Numbered from the stretch's first letter, positions 17,320-26,722 are shown. The stretch: DNA of 64,000 bases from FEN-1297 sp963843605 (GCA_963843605.1 CAWJLA010000008.1:703138-767137), one strand, 5' to 3'. Notes: generated by a model not told the origin, from the letters alone. Translations and numbers: made by a program.

Positions 17320-18591
17320 ATGAAAAAACTAAGTTTACTAATTGCCATTATAATTATCTTTTCCGTTCAGGGATTTTCGCAAAACTATCTGCAACAGACA
17401 TTGCAGACCTATCAAAATCCCGATGAATTGATAACTTTGTCTCCGACAATATCGTTTAATCAGGCCATCGCTTTACTCAATAAAGTAACCTTGAAGATAG
17501 AGGGTAAAAGCATTGTCTCAACGGTTAGCATCGACAGCGCCATCGGTCTGCAGATTCAAAATATGAATTATATGAAAGCACTTACTTTGCTGGTTAAGAT
17601 GGAAGGCTTGTATTACGAACAAACACCCGACAATATTATTATTAAGAAGAGCGGTGTTTTGGAAGAAAAACGGACGAAAGATAACTACGTTTCCGTTAAT
17701 GCAAGAGAAGTTCGTATTTCTGCAGTGTTCTTCGAAGAAGACGTTGATAAGGCAAGACAGCGCGGAATGGATTGGCAGACTGCATTTTCAAAAGACGGTC
17801 TGGATGTTGGCGGTAAAATAGGAACTCCAAATACTTCAGCTGCCGGATTAACTGCCGGAAGCGGTTCTAGTTCCTCAAGTTCTTCTACCGGCTCGAATGT
17901 AGAAACTCCTGAGTTTACTCTGAATGCTTCTTCAAGCTTCAATATCGGACAGTTTTTCGGAAAGGCAACCGCAATATTTAAATATTTCGAAAGCTTAAAT
18001 TTGGGTGAAATTATTTCCAGTCCTAATATTACGGTTCTTGACGGTACAAAAGCCAGACTGCAGGACGGTCAGGATCTTGCAATAAAACAAAAAGATTTTT
18101 CAGGCAATATTATTGAAAATTTTTATTCGATCGGATCTATCGTTAATGTAACGCCGCATATTATTACCGAGGACGGTATAAAGTATATTCTGCTGGATAT
18201 TAATGTCGAAAGAAGTTCATTCGTGCCGGATCCTAATAATACAATTATCAATAAAACATCCGCCAACACAAGGGTGGTAATGCTTAACGGAGAAGAGACA
18301 GTAATAGGCGGTATGTTTATTAATCAGACCACTCAAATTAGAAAAGGCGTTCCATTCCTAAAAGATTTACCTTGGTGGGTTTTCGGTTTACGCTATATTT
18401 TCGGAAGTACCCAGAACGAAGTTATAAAAAAGGAATTGGTAATTTTAATTAAAGCGAATTTAGTTCCGACTTTAAAAGAAAGAATTGCGCAAGAAAGCAC
18501 TGAAAAGAATGCGCTTAAAGAAGAATTGGAACATCAAAGGAATCAAATAAAGTACTATCAGCAAAATCAATCAAATAGTGATGACAAATAG
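17320..18591 (+). CDS. pilQ: Short outer-membrane secretin (PilQ/GspD family)
   Basis: A 423-residue secretin with a signal peptide (KKLSLLIAIIIIFSVQGFSQ). Residues about 25-110 form a single N-domain/STN-like module (ISFNQAIALLNKVTLKIEGK). A serine-rich linker spans about 185-205, followed by the secretin barrel: LGEIISSPNITVLDGTKARL, SIVNVTPHIITEDGIKYILL, NGEETVIGGMFINQTT and GVPFLKDLPWWVFGLRYIFG, the conserved VPxLxDIP segment. A C-terminal helix (residues 390-415) is predicted to coil. Most PilQ/GspD proteins have several N-domains and exceed 600 residues, so this is a minimal version. It closes the pilMNOPQ-like run and would form the outer-membrane gate. Confidence 0.88.
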   Translation: MKKLSLLIAIIIIFSVQGFSQNYLQQTLQTYQNPDELITLSPTISFNQAIALLNKVTLKIEGKSIVSTVSIDSAIGLQIQNMNYMKALTLLVKMEGLYYEQTPDNIIIKKSGVLEEKRTKDNYVSVNAREVRISAVFFEEDVDKARQRGMDWQTAFSKDGLDVGGKIGTPNTSAAGLTAGSGSSSSSSSTGSNVETPEFTLNASSSFNIGQFFGKATAIFKYFESLNLGEIISSPNITVLDGTKARLQDGQDLAIKQKDFSGNIIENFYSIGSIVNVTPHIITEDGIKYILLDINVERSSFVPDPNNTIINKTSANTRVVMLNGEETVIGGMFINQTTQIRKGVPFLKDLPWWVFGLRYIFGSTQNEVIKKELVILIKANLVPTLKERIAQESTEKNALKEELEHQRNQIKYYQQNQSNSDDK

Positions 18592-18598
18592 GTAAGGT

Positions 18599-18964
18599 AT
18601 GGAATCAATTTTAATTGTAGACGATGATATTAACCTTTGCAAAGTCCTTAAAGAGGAGTTGTCCGAAGTCGGATATGAGGTGGACTTTGTAAATAATGGT
18701 CTTGCTGCATTTAATCATTTGCAGCAGAACCATGTTGATTTGATTCTTCTAGACCTTAAGATGCCGGGTATGGACGGCTTTGATGTCCTTAAAGAACTTA
18801 AATCCAGGGTTATCGACACCAAGGTAATAGTATTAACTGCTTACGCGGATGTCAAAAGCGCAATTGATTCCGCTAAGCTAGGCGCAAGCGATTTTATAAG
18901 TAAACCGTATGATTTCGATGAACTATTAATTACGATAAGAAAAGTTTTACAGCGAGATTCCTAA
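18599..18964 (+). CDS. Single-domain CheY-like response regulator
   Basis: The 121-residue protein is a receiver domain only. It has ILIVDDDINLCKVLKEEL with the acidic pocket, LILLDLKMPGMDGFDV with the phospho-acceptor Asp, switch Thr/Ala in VIVLTAYADVKSAI and the lysine in FISKPYDF. It begins 7 bp after the secretin gene (TAAGGT before the ATG) and ends 4 bp before a hybrid kinase, so it is likely co-transcribed with the filament genes. Stand-alone receivers such as PilG/PilH relay signals to pilus machinery in other bacteria; a similar job is inferred here. Its C-terminus (DELLITIRKVLQRDS) carries no output domain. Confidence 0.88.
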   Translation: MESILIVDDDINLCKVLKEELSEVGYEVDFVNNGLAAFNHLQQNHVDLILLDLKMPGMDGFDVLKELKSRVIDTKVIVLTAYADVKSAIDSAKLGASDFISKPYDFDELLITIRKVLQRDS

Positions 18965-18968
18965 TTAA

Positions 18969-21900
18969 ATGAAGATAAGCTATCGAATTCTGATAATTAA
19001 TTTTGTTATAGTTGTTTTAGTTCTTGGTAGCTCGGCAATTGCGTTCTATTCAATAATGTACAAAGTCCTTTCGTCTCAGCAATCCAAATATTTAACTAAC
19101 TCTGCAAATATTTTTATTTACACTTACAGAGGACTCATTCAGGATTGCGAAGATCAATTCAACACTCTGGCCAGTAATGAACCTGAGAATATCTTCAAAA
19201 AAAACCCTAACGAAAACAAAGATATAGATTTTATTTTTGAAGTGGATAAGACAAGTTCACAAAAAATCATTAATAAAAACTTCGACGATAACGTCAACAA
19301 TTCGATTAAATGCCGCACATTAAAAGAATTTATCAGTAATAACCCATGTTCTGTGATTAAAGAGTACCATTTTCCAGACGGACGCGTATATTATTTCGGT
19401 CGAATTATAACACCGGAATTTCTGGACAATCTTTCAAAAAAGATTAATGCGGAGATTGCTTTAATATGGAATAAAAAAACTGCAGAAATTTCCAACGAAA
19501 CGATAACAAGACCATACTCAAACTTAATAAGCGAGGCTTCAAATGTACTGTCGGATAAAAATAATTTCGACATGTATTCAGGTAACTCTGAATCCTCGGA
19601 CATTTTAGCTACAATCTACAAACCCGGCAACGAATATACACAGAACAGCAACCTCCAATTTATAATTTTTACTTCGCTGAATGAAGCTAACGATCTCAGA
19701 AGCAGTTTAAAATATTTTTTGATTATCATCGGTTTTGCAGGCGTTATGCTTTCACTTATTCTTACCGTCTTATTTACAGACAAGATCAGAAAACAAATCA
19801 GTCAGCTCAGTAATGCAACAAAGGTTACTAAAGACGGTAATTTTATGAATAAAATCGAAGTTAAAAGCAACGACGAACTCGGCCAGTTGGCAGATGCTTT
19901 TAACACGATGCTGGATGAACTGCAGCGAAATGAAGTTTCGAAAAACGAATATTCGGAATTTATAACTTTGTTAAATCAGAGTCCGACATTGAAAGAAATT
20001 TCAGAAGCATCCCTCCAAAAAATTATTGCTACCTGCGGATTTACTGTTGGAGCGTTATACGTTATCGAAAACGGAAATATAATGCTTCAGGTGTCATACG
20101 GGTTAAATAAACCTGAAAGCGGTAAGGTCGATTCTCAATTATTCAATTCGGTCATTAAAAAACAGGAAACGTTAGAGTTATATTCGGAAGATAACTTGCC
20201 AATAGTCTCGGCCGGGTTTATTTCGATCGAGATTAAATATTTACTGATAGTACCGATTATATATAACAATAAAGTTATTGCTATCCTTGAGCTTGGTTCA
20301 TTCGATAAGCCCTCGAAAGAAGCCAAGGAATATCTTGAGAAAATAAAATACCAGCTTGCAATAGGTTTAACCAATGCATCCGCCGTTGTACAGCTTGAAA
20401 ACTTAATTGCAGAGCTCAAAATACTAAACGAAGATTATCAAAAACAAAACATCCAAATAAGAAAACAAAACGAATCGTTGGTTGAGCTTCATAAAAAGCT
20501 TAAGGAAAAAGCGGATGAACTGGAAATTCAAAAACGTAAAGCCGAAGAGGCAACAAAATTAAAATCGCAATTTCTTGCCAGTATGTCTCATGAACTCCGG
20601 ACTCCGATGAATTCAATATTAGGATTAACCGAATTGATTATTGACGACAAATCTCTGCCGGTGAAGAACAAAGAACGAATGGAAGTTGTTCTAAGAAGCG
20701 GACGCCGACTTATGAATTTAATAAACGATATACTGGATCTATCGAAAATCGAAGCGGGAAAAATGGAAGTCCGCAATGAAGAAGTGCTTATCGAAGAATT
20801 ATTAAAGGAAGTTGAAAATTCGATTATCCCTCTTACTTCCAAGAAAGAGCTGTCATTTAAAATAGTTCGCAAATTCAACACACGTTCAATAATAAATTCA
20901 GACAGAAATAAAGTCACCCAGGTTTTGTTAAACTTACTGGATAATGCAGTAAAATTTACAAACTTCGGATTCGTTGAACTGCATATTTCATCTGCGGATA
21001 ATTTTATCTTCTTCGACGTTATCGACTCTGGTATCGGCATTTCTAAAGAAGATATGGAAATTATTTTTGAAGAGTTCAGACAAATTGACGGTACTACCAC
21101 CCGTAAATATAACGGAACCGGTCTCGGACTGGCAATTTGTAAAAGAATAGCAGGCCTTTTAAACGGTGATTTAACCGTCAAAAGCGAGCCGGGGCACGGT
21201 TCTATTTTTACATTTTCAATCCCCTTCAATCTTATATCTTTCGATGACCAAGATTATCAGACAACTTTCGAGAAAGTCGAAGAGATTGACTTTGTCACTA
21301 TGGATACTACCGATAAAAAGCTTGTACTAATAATTGACTCTAATCCGGATGCCAGATATACGATCGGAAAATATCTTTCTTCTATAGGATATTCGGTCGA
21401 TTATGCCGCCGATAGTGTTCAGGGACTTGAAAAAGCTAAAAGAATTAAGCCTTTTGCGATTACTTTTGATATAACGATGTCCGGCTTAAACGGGTGGGAA
21501 GTTATAAGGGAAATAAAGCAGAACATTGAAGCAAAGAACATTCCCGTTATACCGGTATCAATCAATAAAAGTAAAAATACGGGCTTCGGACTAAGTACTT
21601 ACGATTATCTTGTAAAACCTTTGTCGTTCGATAAACTGCAGGAAATTTTAAATCGACTGGGAAAAAAAGGCAATAAGCAAATTAAAAAAATTGTTTTGGT
21701 TGACGATGATGAGTCTGAGTTTGAAAAATTCACAGGCACATTCTCTAACGATAATATCAGAATTGATTATATTAAAGACAGCGAGTTGGCGTTCAGTAAA
21801 ATTATTGAAAGTCAGCCGGATTTAATTATTATAGATCTAATAATGCCCGGCGTAGACGGAATTTCATTATCGTATAAACTTCAAACTAATGTTGAAACAA

Positions 21901-22517
21901 AACATATCCCGGTAGTAATGGGTATCGATGAAGAATATTCCGAAGAAGATATACATTCTATTAATCAGATTATTGAAGAAATTAATTTAAAATCCGATAA
22001 TCATTCTCTGGATATACTTAAGATAGTAAGAGACAGAATTAAACAGCATGAAGCTGAAAGTCTTGAAGTAGGAGAAGTTGTAAAAATTGATCATAATCCC
22101 GAACTTGAACTTCCTTTTGCAGACGAAATAAAAACTTACCAGGGTAATGTCTTAATAGTCGATGATGATTCAGATTCTTTGTATACTATCAGCGAGATAG
22201 TTGAAGCTTGCGATTGTAAGACAATCACTGCCAGAAACGGAATCGAATGTCTGCGCGCATTGGAATATAAAATTCCCGATCTTATATTGCTGGATATAAT
22301 GATGCCGGAAATGGACGGCTTCCAAACTATTGCGAGAATTAAACAAAATACACATTGGGCTCACATTCCTGTCTTCGCTATTACGGCAAAAGCTATGCTG
22401 GAAGATAAGAAAGTTATATTAAAACACGGATTTGATGATTATATTGCAAAACCAGTCAACACAGGAGTTTTAGCCTTTAAAATTGAAAAAACTTTTACTA
22501 AACTAAAAATGATTTAG
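18969..22517 (+). CDS. Membrane hybrid histidine kinase with GAF and three receiver domains
   Basis: The 1182-residue sensor kinase is laid out as follows. Membrane helix 1 is at 8-29, an extracytoplasmic sensor lies at about 30-247, membrane helix 2 at 248-270 (FLIIIGFAGVMLSLILTVLF), HAMP at 271-325 and a GAF-like domain at about 335-470. A coiled coil precedes HisKA, with the phosphorylated His near 541 (FLASMSHELRTPMNSILG). HATPase is at 630-750 (NLLDNAVKFTN, DSGIGI, GTGLGLAICK). Receivers start near 783, 907 and 1058. The third is the best conserved (NVLIVDDDSDSL, LILLDIMMPEMDGF, YIAKPVN). The second has VLVDDDES and IIIDLIMPGVDG. The first has DSNPDARYT and FDITMSGLNGW. It abuts the single receiver upstream and a REC protein 1 bp downstream, suggesting a phosphorelay tied to the filament locus. 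Confidence 0.9.
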   Translation: MKISYRILIINFVIVVLVLGSSAIAFYSIMYKVLSSQQSKYLTNSANIFIYTYRGLIQDCEDQFNTLASNEPENIFKKNPNENKDIDFIFEVDKTSSQKIINKNFDDNVNNSIKCRTLKEFISNNPCSVIKEYHFPDGRVYYFGRIITPEFLDNLSKKINAEIALIWNKKTAEISNETITRPYSNLISEASNVLSDKNNFDMYSGNSESSDILATIYKPGNEYTQNSNLQFIIFTSLNEANDLRSSLKYFLIIIGFAGVMLSLILTVLFTDKIRKQISQLSNATKVTKDGNFMNKIEVKSNDELGQLADAFNTMLDELQRNEVSKNEYSEFITLLNQSPTLKEISEASLQKIIATCGFTVGALYVIENGNIMLQVSYGLNKPESGKVDSQLFNSVIKKQETLELYSEDNLPIVSAGFISIEIKYLLIVPIIYNNKVIAILELGSFDKPSKEAKEYLEKIKYQLAIGLTNASAVVQLENLIAELKILNEDYQKQNIQIRKQNESLVELHKKLKEKADELEIQKRKAEEATKLKSQFLASMSHELRTPMNSILGLTELIIDDKSLPVKNKERMEVVLRSGRRLMNLINDILDLSKIEAGKMEVRNEEVLIEELLKEVENSIIPLTSKKELSFKIVRKFNTRSIINSDRNKVTQVLLNLLDNAVKFTNFGFVELHISSADNFIFFDVIDSGIGISKEDMEIIFEEFRQIDGTTTRKYNGTGLGLAICKRIAGLLNGDLTVKSEPGHGSIFTFSIPFNLISFDDQDYQTTFEKVEEIDFVTMDTTDKKLVLIIDSNPDARYTIGKYLSSIGYSVDYAADSVQGLEKAKRIKPFAITFDITMSGLNGWEVIREIKQNIEAKNIPVIPVSINKSKNTGFGLSTYDYLVKPLSFDKLQEILNRLGKKGNKQIKKIVLVDDDESEFEKFTGTFSNDNIRIDYIKDSELAFSKIIESQPDLIIIDLIMPGVDGISLSYKLQTNVETKHIPVVMGIDEEYSEEDIHSINQIIEEINLKSDNHSLDILKIVRDRIKQHEAESLEVGEVVKIDHNPELELPFADEIKTYQGNVLIVDDDSDSLYTISEIVEACDCKTITARNGIECLRALEYKIPDLILLDIMMPEMDGFQTIARIKQNTHWAHIPVFAITAKAMLEDKKVILKHGFDDYIAKPVNTGVLAFKIEKTFTKLKMI

Positions 22518-22518
22518 T

Positions 22519-23199
22519 ATGAAAAAAATTTTAGTGATAGATGATCTTCCTGAAAATGTATTTATGATTCAGGACCGCCTGGAACAGGAAGGTTATGGAG
22601 TAATTACCGCATATGACGGTAAAACCGGCTTAGAAAAAGCTTTTGCGGAAATACCGGATTTAGTATTGCTGGACGTAATGATGCCCGACATGAGCGGCAT
22701 TGATGTTTGCCGGACGCTGGTTCAGGATCCCAGAACTTCTAAAATCCCGATTATTCTGGTAACGGCAAAAAGCGGGGCGGCAGATACAAAAGAAGGACTT
22801 GAGGCCGGAGCTTTCGATTATATTAAAAAACCGTTTAACAGAATCGAACTTCTTGCCAGGGTAAACTCGGCATTAAAATTATCTGACTCTCAGAAAATGT
22901 TTGTTGAAGCCGAAAAGATCAGTACTTTTGCGGCTACCGTTGTTACGACAAATCACCGCATTAAACAGCCCCTGACTTTAATGAGCCTTTCAGCCGCAGC
23001 TATTAAAAGAGAGTTGAAGAAAGACGAGGTATCGAAAGAAGCAGTTTTAAAAAGACTTGAATACATTGAATCTGCTATCAAGGAAATAACAGATGTTCTG
23101 AATCAATTGAATTCAATTAAAAAGCCTGTGTTCTCGGAATACTTTAAGAACATCAAAATGGTAGATTTTAACGATAAAGAAGAGCACAAATCAGATTAG
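22519..23199 (+). CDS. Response regulator with a kinase-like DHp domain but no ATPase domain
   Basis: Residues 1-120 of this 226-residue protein are a complete receiver (KILVIDDLPENVFMIQDRLE, LVLLDVMMPDMSGIDV, VTAKSGAADTKEGLEAGAFD, YIKKPFN). Residues about 130-210 contain EKISTFAATVVTTNHRIKQP followed by LTLMSLSAAAIKREL, a segment resembling the HisKA dimerisation/phosphorylation helix with His near 146 (NHRIKQPL compared with the usual HEINNPL). No HATPase follows. It could act as a phosphotransfer adaptor, like stand-alone DHp proteins, or as a dimerisation platform for neighbouring kinases. It starts 1 bp after the hybrid kinase and its 3' end overlaps the convergent kinase gene by 9 bp. 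Confidence 0.82.
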   Translation: MKKILVIDDLPENVFMIQDRLEQEGYGVITAYDGKTGLEKAFAEIPDLVLLDVMMPDMSGIDVCRTLVQDPRTSKIPIILVTAKSGAADTKEGLEAGAFDYIKKPFNRIELLARVNSALKLSDSQKMFVEAEKISTFAATVVTTNHRIKQPLTLMSLSAAAIKRELKKDEVSKEAVLKRLEYIESAIKEITDVLNQLNSIKKPVFSEYFKNIKMVDFNDKEEHKSD

Positions 23200-25149
23200 C
23201 TTTTGAATAGTGCCAAGCATTGTTTCAAACTCATAAGGCTTTGAAACAACAGCATCAATCCCCTCACTACGGTATTTGTCTTCGCTATTCCAGGAAATAC
23301 TACCGGAAGACAGTATAATTGGAATTTTAAATTTTAATTCTCTTATTTTTTTAATACACTCGAGACCGTCCATTTCAGGCATATTGTAATCGATTATAGC
23401 GAGATTAACTTTAATTTCTTCGGTTAAAATTTTAAGCGCTTCCACTCCCGAAATTACTTTTATAACATTGTAGCCGTAAGATTCCAGCAGCTCTGCCAGT
23501 AAATCACGCAGCATAATTTCATCATCAGCAAGCAGTATGATTTTTTCCGCCGCACTTTTTTTAATTACCTTGGTAGGTTCATAAGCAGGAATAAAAACAT
23601 CGAAGGCAGTACCGGAATTAACTTTGCTTGACACTTCGATATGTCCTCCGTGAGCTTTTATAATACCGTATGCAACATAAAGTCCCAGTCCGGAACCTGA
23701 ACCAGTTGCTTTATCCTTTGTGGAAAAATAAGGATCGAATATCTTGTTTATATTTTCTTCATCAATACCGGAGCCGTTGTCTTTTACCGTAATCCATACA
23801 TAATTACCTTCGTCGAGCAGAGGGTGGTTAATAATATTCTTATTATCTATTGTAACATTGCAGGCCGTTAATAGCAGCTCCCCTTTTTCATCCATTGCCT
23901 CCTTTGCATTTACGCATAAGTTCAGCAATACCTGATATATTTCTGTGCTGTTTCCCAAAATATCGTATAATTTGTCTTCTATATCGCTTTTAAATATCAG
24001 TTTTGCAGGGAAAGTCTGGTTTATAACTTTTGATATTTCAGATAAAAGCAGATTCGGTTTGATCAGTTCTTTTCTCTTGGGTGTAGGTTTGCCGAAAGAC
24101 AGTAAGCCTTTGGTTAAGTCTTTGGCTCTAATTGAACAATTTTCAATATTATCGAGAAGGCGGTAAATATCATCCCTTTGAGGTACTCTTTTCTTAAGCA
24201 AATTCAGACTGCCGAAAATACTGGAAAGCAAGTTGCTGAAATCATGAGCCATTCCGCTGCTTAGTTTACCTATAGTTTCAAGCTTTTGTGCCTGCAGAAG
24301 CCGGTTTTCAAGAGCATCTTTTAATTCTCTGGTTCTTATGCTGCTGATAGCAAAAGAAAGAAGTGTTGTTATCTGCTCTACGTTTTCAATATCCCCGGCG
24401 AAATATTCCCCCTTTTTTTTGGCAACTATAGTAATTCCCAGTAGCTTATCTTCAAAAAAGCAAGGGGAAATAACTGCCGAGTCTACATCAAATTCTTTTA
24501 TAAGATTATAAGCAATATTACTGGGTGAGTTCTGAACAAGTAGAGAGGATTTGTTTATATAAAACCATTTGTTAATAAAGGATAAGCTCATAGTAATATT
24601 TCTCTGAACATCACCTTTCTTTGCAATCATTTCTTCGGGATCGAAAAAGATATATTCATGCAGGCGGTTTTCGCCGTAAATAACTGCAATAGCAAAAGAA
24701 CTGCCGCTAAGAAAAGTGCATCGGTGCAAGATTTCGGAAGTAAGATTACTTAAAGAGTTTTCTTTTAAAAGCAGGGCAAGTATTTCCTGCTGCTCGGCTT
24801 GAAAGTTTGATAACTGTGATTCGGAAGTTTTTTCTTTTTTAGCATTAGGTGCCGGATCAATCTCAACATAATAGCCGTGTCGAACATTTCCTTTTTTAAC
24901 CGGTTTTATTACAAGTCTTTTAGTCTTTTTTGCAACAGTAAAAGAAAAGGATTGTTCTTTCTCGGGAGTTTCTTTCTGAAGAGTGGGAATATTCAGCAAT
25001 TTATACAGAAAAATCCCTTTTATCCTGTTAACTCCTGTAATATATTTAAATCCTCTGCTAAAAGATATAACTTTCAAGTTATTATCTGTTATAGCAAAGG
25101 CATTAAGCTCCGAATTTAAAAGCTCTTCAAGAGCATATTTATTATTCAT
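23191..25149 (-). CDS. Cytoplasmic PAS-GAF hybrid histidine kinase with C-terminal receiver
   Basis: The 652-residue kinase has no membrane segment. A PAS-like region (residues 1-100; AFAITDNNLKVISFSRGFKY) is followed by a GAF-like domain (about 115-280). HisKA has His near 301 in SSGMAHDFSNLLSSIFG, the HDFxN subtype seen in NtrB-like kinases. HATPase (NLCVNAKEAMDEKG, VKDNGSGIDEENINKIFDPY, GSGLGLYVAYGIIKAHGG) and a receiver (IILLADDEIMLRDLLAELLE, LAIIDYNMPEMDG, VVSKPYEF) complete it. It lies 17 bp after an NtrC-family regulator on the same strand, a likely cognate pair resembling PilS/PilR in arrangement. It converges on, and slightly overlaps, the filament-linked signalling genes. The stimulus is unknown. 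Confidence 0.88.
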   Translation of the reverse strand: MNNKYALEELLNSELNAFAITDNNLKVISFSRGFKYITGVNRIKGIFLYKLLNIPTLQKETPEKEQSFSFTVAKKTKRLVIKPVKKGNVRHGYYVEIDPAPNAKKEKTSESQLSNFQAEQQEILALLLKENSLSNLTSEILHRCTFLSGSSFAIAVIYGENRLHEYIFFDPEEMIAKKGDVQRNITMSLSFINKWFYINKSSLLVQNSPSNIAYNLIKEFDVDSAVISPCFFEDKLLGITIVAKKKGEYFAGDIENVEQITTLLSFAISSIRTRELKDALENRLLQAQKLETIGKLSSGMAHDFSNLLSSIFGSLNLLKKRVPQRDDIYRLLDNIENCSIRAKDLTKGLLSFGKPTPKRKELIKPNLLLSEISKVINQTFPAKLIFKSDIEDKLYDILGNSTEIYQVLLNLCVNAKEAMDEKGELLLTACNVTIDNKNIINHPLLDEGNYVWITVKDNGSGIDEENINKIFDPYFSTKDKATGSGSGLGLYVAYGIIKAHGGHIEVSSKVNSGTAFDVFIPAYEPTKVIKKSAAEKIILLADDEIMLRDLLAELLESYGYNVIKVISGVEALKILTEEIKVNLAIIDYNMPEMDGLECIKKIRELKFKIPIILSSGSISWNSEDKYRSEGIDAVVSKPYEFETMLGTIQKLI

Positions 25150-25166
25150 CCGCTAAATTATAATGA

Positions 25167-26534
25167 TTATTCCTGCTTTATAGCATATTTTTTAATTTTA
25201 GTATAAAGGGTTTTTTGACTTATTCCAAGCTGATTGGCAGTCTGGGCTCTGTCCCATTTATTAATTCTCAACGCTTTGGCAATATGTCTTTTTTCAATTT
25301 CTTCCATGCTAACCACTATTTCCGGCTCATCATCTACCTCATCTTTAATTAGGAAATGCCTTCTGAGGCTGATATTTGGCAGATTTAAATCAACAGGCTC
25401 GATAAATTCATTTTCGGCAAAGATTAAAGCTCTTTCTATTATATGCTCCAGTTCACGAATATTACCGGGAAAGTCATAATCAAGCAATGCTTGCTCGGCC
25501 GGCGGAGAAAGCCTTTTGGGAGCTCTTATCGGAGATTTGGTATCCAAAAAATGGTTTGCCAGAAGCAGTATATCTTCTTTCCTTTTCCGCAACGGAGGTA
25601 TAGTAAGCGTAATTACGTTCAGTCTGAACAACAGATCGCGTCTGAAGTTTTTATTATCCGCTTCTTCCAAAAGATTCCTGTTTGTAGCCCCGATAACCCT
25701 AACGTTTGAGGTAAGATTTGTTATGCCGCCGATTCTTCTGTATTCACCGTTTTCCAAAAACCTTAACAATTTCGGCTGCAGTGCAAGGCTAAGTTCACCT
25801 ATCTCATCAAGGAAAAGAGTTCCGCCGTGTGCAATTTCAACCAAACCCTGCTTTATGCTTTTGGCATCTGTAAATGCGCCTTTTTCATGACCGAATAACT
25901 CACTTTCTATTAATTGGTCCGGTAGCGAAGCACAATTTATTACCACAAACGGCATTTCGTTTCTTGAAGAATGCTTATGAATATATTCCGCCATCAATTC
26001 TTTTCCCGTGCCGGTTTCGCCTTCAATAAGAATATTGGAGTCAGACATTGCGGCTTTATTTGCCAGGCTTATAACACGCTGCAGCTCAATACTGTTTCCG
26101 ATTATTCTTGTAGAAATTTTCTTATCTACCTGGTCAGCCAATATACTGGTCTTAACCAATAATTCCTTATGCTCCAGAGATCTGTGAATAACTAACAATA
26201 ATTCGTCGAAATTATAAGGTTTGGTAATAAAATCATAAGCTCCCAGCTTAATGCACTGGATCGCGCTTCTAACTTCAGATTGAGCGGTTAAAATTACAAC
26301 TTGTATGGAGGAATTATAATCTTTAACAAATTTAAGAACATCTTCGCCCTGTACATTCTGCATATTTAGATCAAGCAGAATTAAATCATAATTCTTTCTC
26401 TTAACGGCGTCTATGGCGAAACTTCCGTCATAAACCGTATCTACGGAATATCCTTCTTCCAACAACTGCTCTTTAAGAAGATAACAAAGCGTCTCATCAT
26501 CATCACAGACCAAAATTTTCGAATTTTTTAGCAT
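25167..26534 (-). CDS. Sigma-54-dependent NtrC-family response regulator
   Basis: The 455-residue activator has a receiver at 1-120 (ILVCDDDETLCYLLKEQL, LILLDLNMQNVQGEDV, FITKPYNF) and a sigma-54 AAA+ domain at about 140-380. In that domain Walker A is GETGTGKELMAEYIH, Walker B is GGTLFLDEIGELSLALQPKL, and VRVIGATNRNL and FPGNIRELEHIIERALIFAE follow. A Fis-type HTH is at 412-452 (IAKALRINKWDRAQTANQLG). The sigma-54 contact loop reads GAFTDA rather than the textbook GAFTGA, a known natural variant. Such regulators need enhancer sites and -24/-12 promoters; near matches lie upstream of both pilin clusters (9125-9140 and 43049-43066), so control of filament genes is plausible but unproven. It is first in a two-gene unit with the hybrid kinase. 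Confidence 0.92.
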   Translation of the reverse strand: MLKNSKILVCDDDETLCYLLKEQLLEEGYSVDTVYDGSFAIDAVKRKNYDLILLDLNMQNVQGEDVLKFVKDYNSSIQVVILTAQSEVRSAIQCIKLGAYDFITKPYNFDELLLVIHRSLEHKELLVKTSILADQVDKKISTRIIGNSIELQRVISLANKAAMSDSNILIEGETGTGKELMAEYIHKHSSRNEMPFVVINCASLPDQLIESELFGHEKGAFTDAKSIKQGLVEIAHGGTLFLDEIGELSLALQPKLLRFLENGEYRRIGGITNLTSNVRVIGATNRNLLEEADNKNFRRDLLFRLNVITLTIPPLRKRKEDILLLANHFLDTKSPIRAPKRLSPPAEQALLDYDFPGNIRELEHIIERALIFAENEFIEPVDLNLPNISLRRHFLIKDEVDDEPEIVVSMEEIEKRHIAKALRINKWDRAQTANQLGISQKTLYTKIKKYAIKQE

Positions 26535-26570
26535 AAAGCCTAAATTTTGTTATTAGGAAATAAATTTATA

Positions 26571-26602
26571 TTTGGAATAAATTATTCAAATTTTTATATT
26601 TG
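26571..26602 (+). promoter_or_regulatory. Predicted tRNA-Lys promoter (Bacteroidota type)
   Basis: TTTG (26571-26574), 20 nt, TATATTTG (26595-26602), 16 nt before the tRNA. This is the same spacing as the aspS and hem promoters. Confidence 0.65.
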
Positions 26603-26618
26603 TAGTCCTTGTAAAAAA

Positions 26619-26690
26619 GGGCGCGTAGCTCAGGGGTAGAGCATCTGCCTTTTAAGCAGAGGGTCGGTGGTTCGAGCCCACCCGCGCTCA
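26619..26690 (+). tRNA. tRNA-Lys (anticodon TTT)
   Basis: A cloverleaf can be drawn by eye. The acceptor GGGCGCG pairs with CGCGCTC (one G-T pair). The D stem is GCTC/GAGC. The anticodon stem TCTGC/GCAGA encloses loop CTTTTAA with anticodon TTT. The T arm is GGTGG TTCGAGC CCACC and the discriminator is A. CCA is not encoded. The 72-nt gene stands alone between a promoter and an intrinsic terminator. Confidence 0.96.
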
Positions 26691-26692
26691 CT

Positions 26693-26722
26693 AAACCCGG
26701 GAATAAATTTTCCGGGTTTTTT
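26693..26722 (+). terminator. Intrinsic terminator after tRNA-Lys
   Basis: AAACCCGG (26693-26700) pairs with CCGGGTTT (26712-26719) around an 11-nt loop, followed by T's. A clear rho-independent form. Confidence 0.85.
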
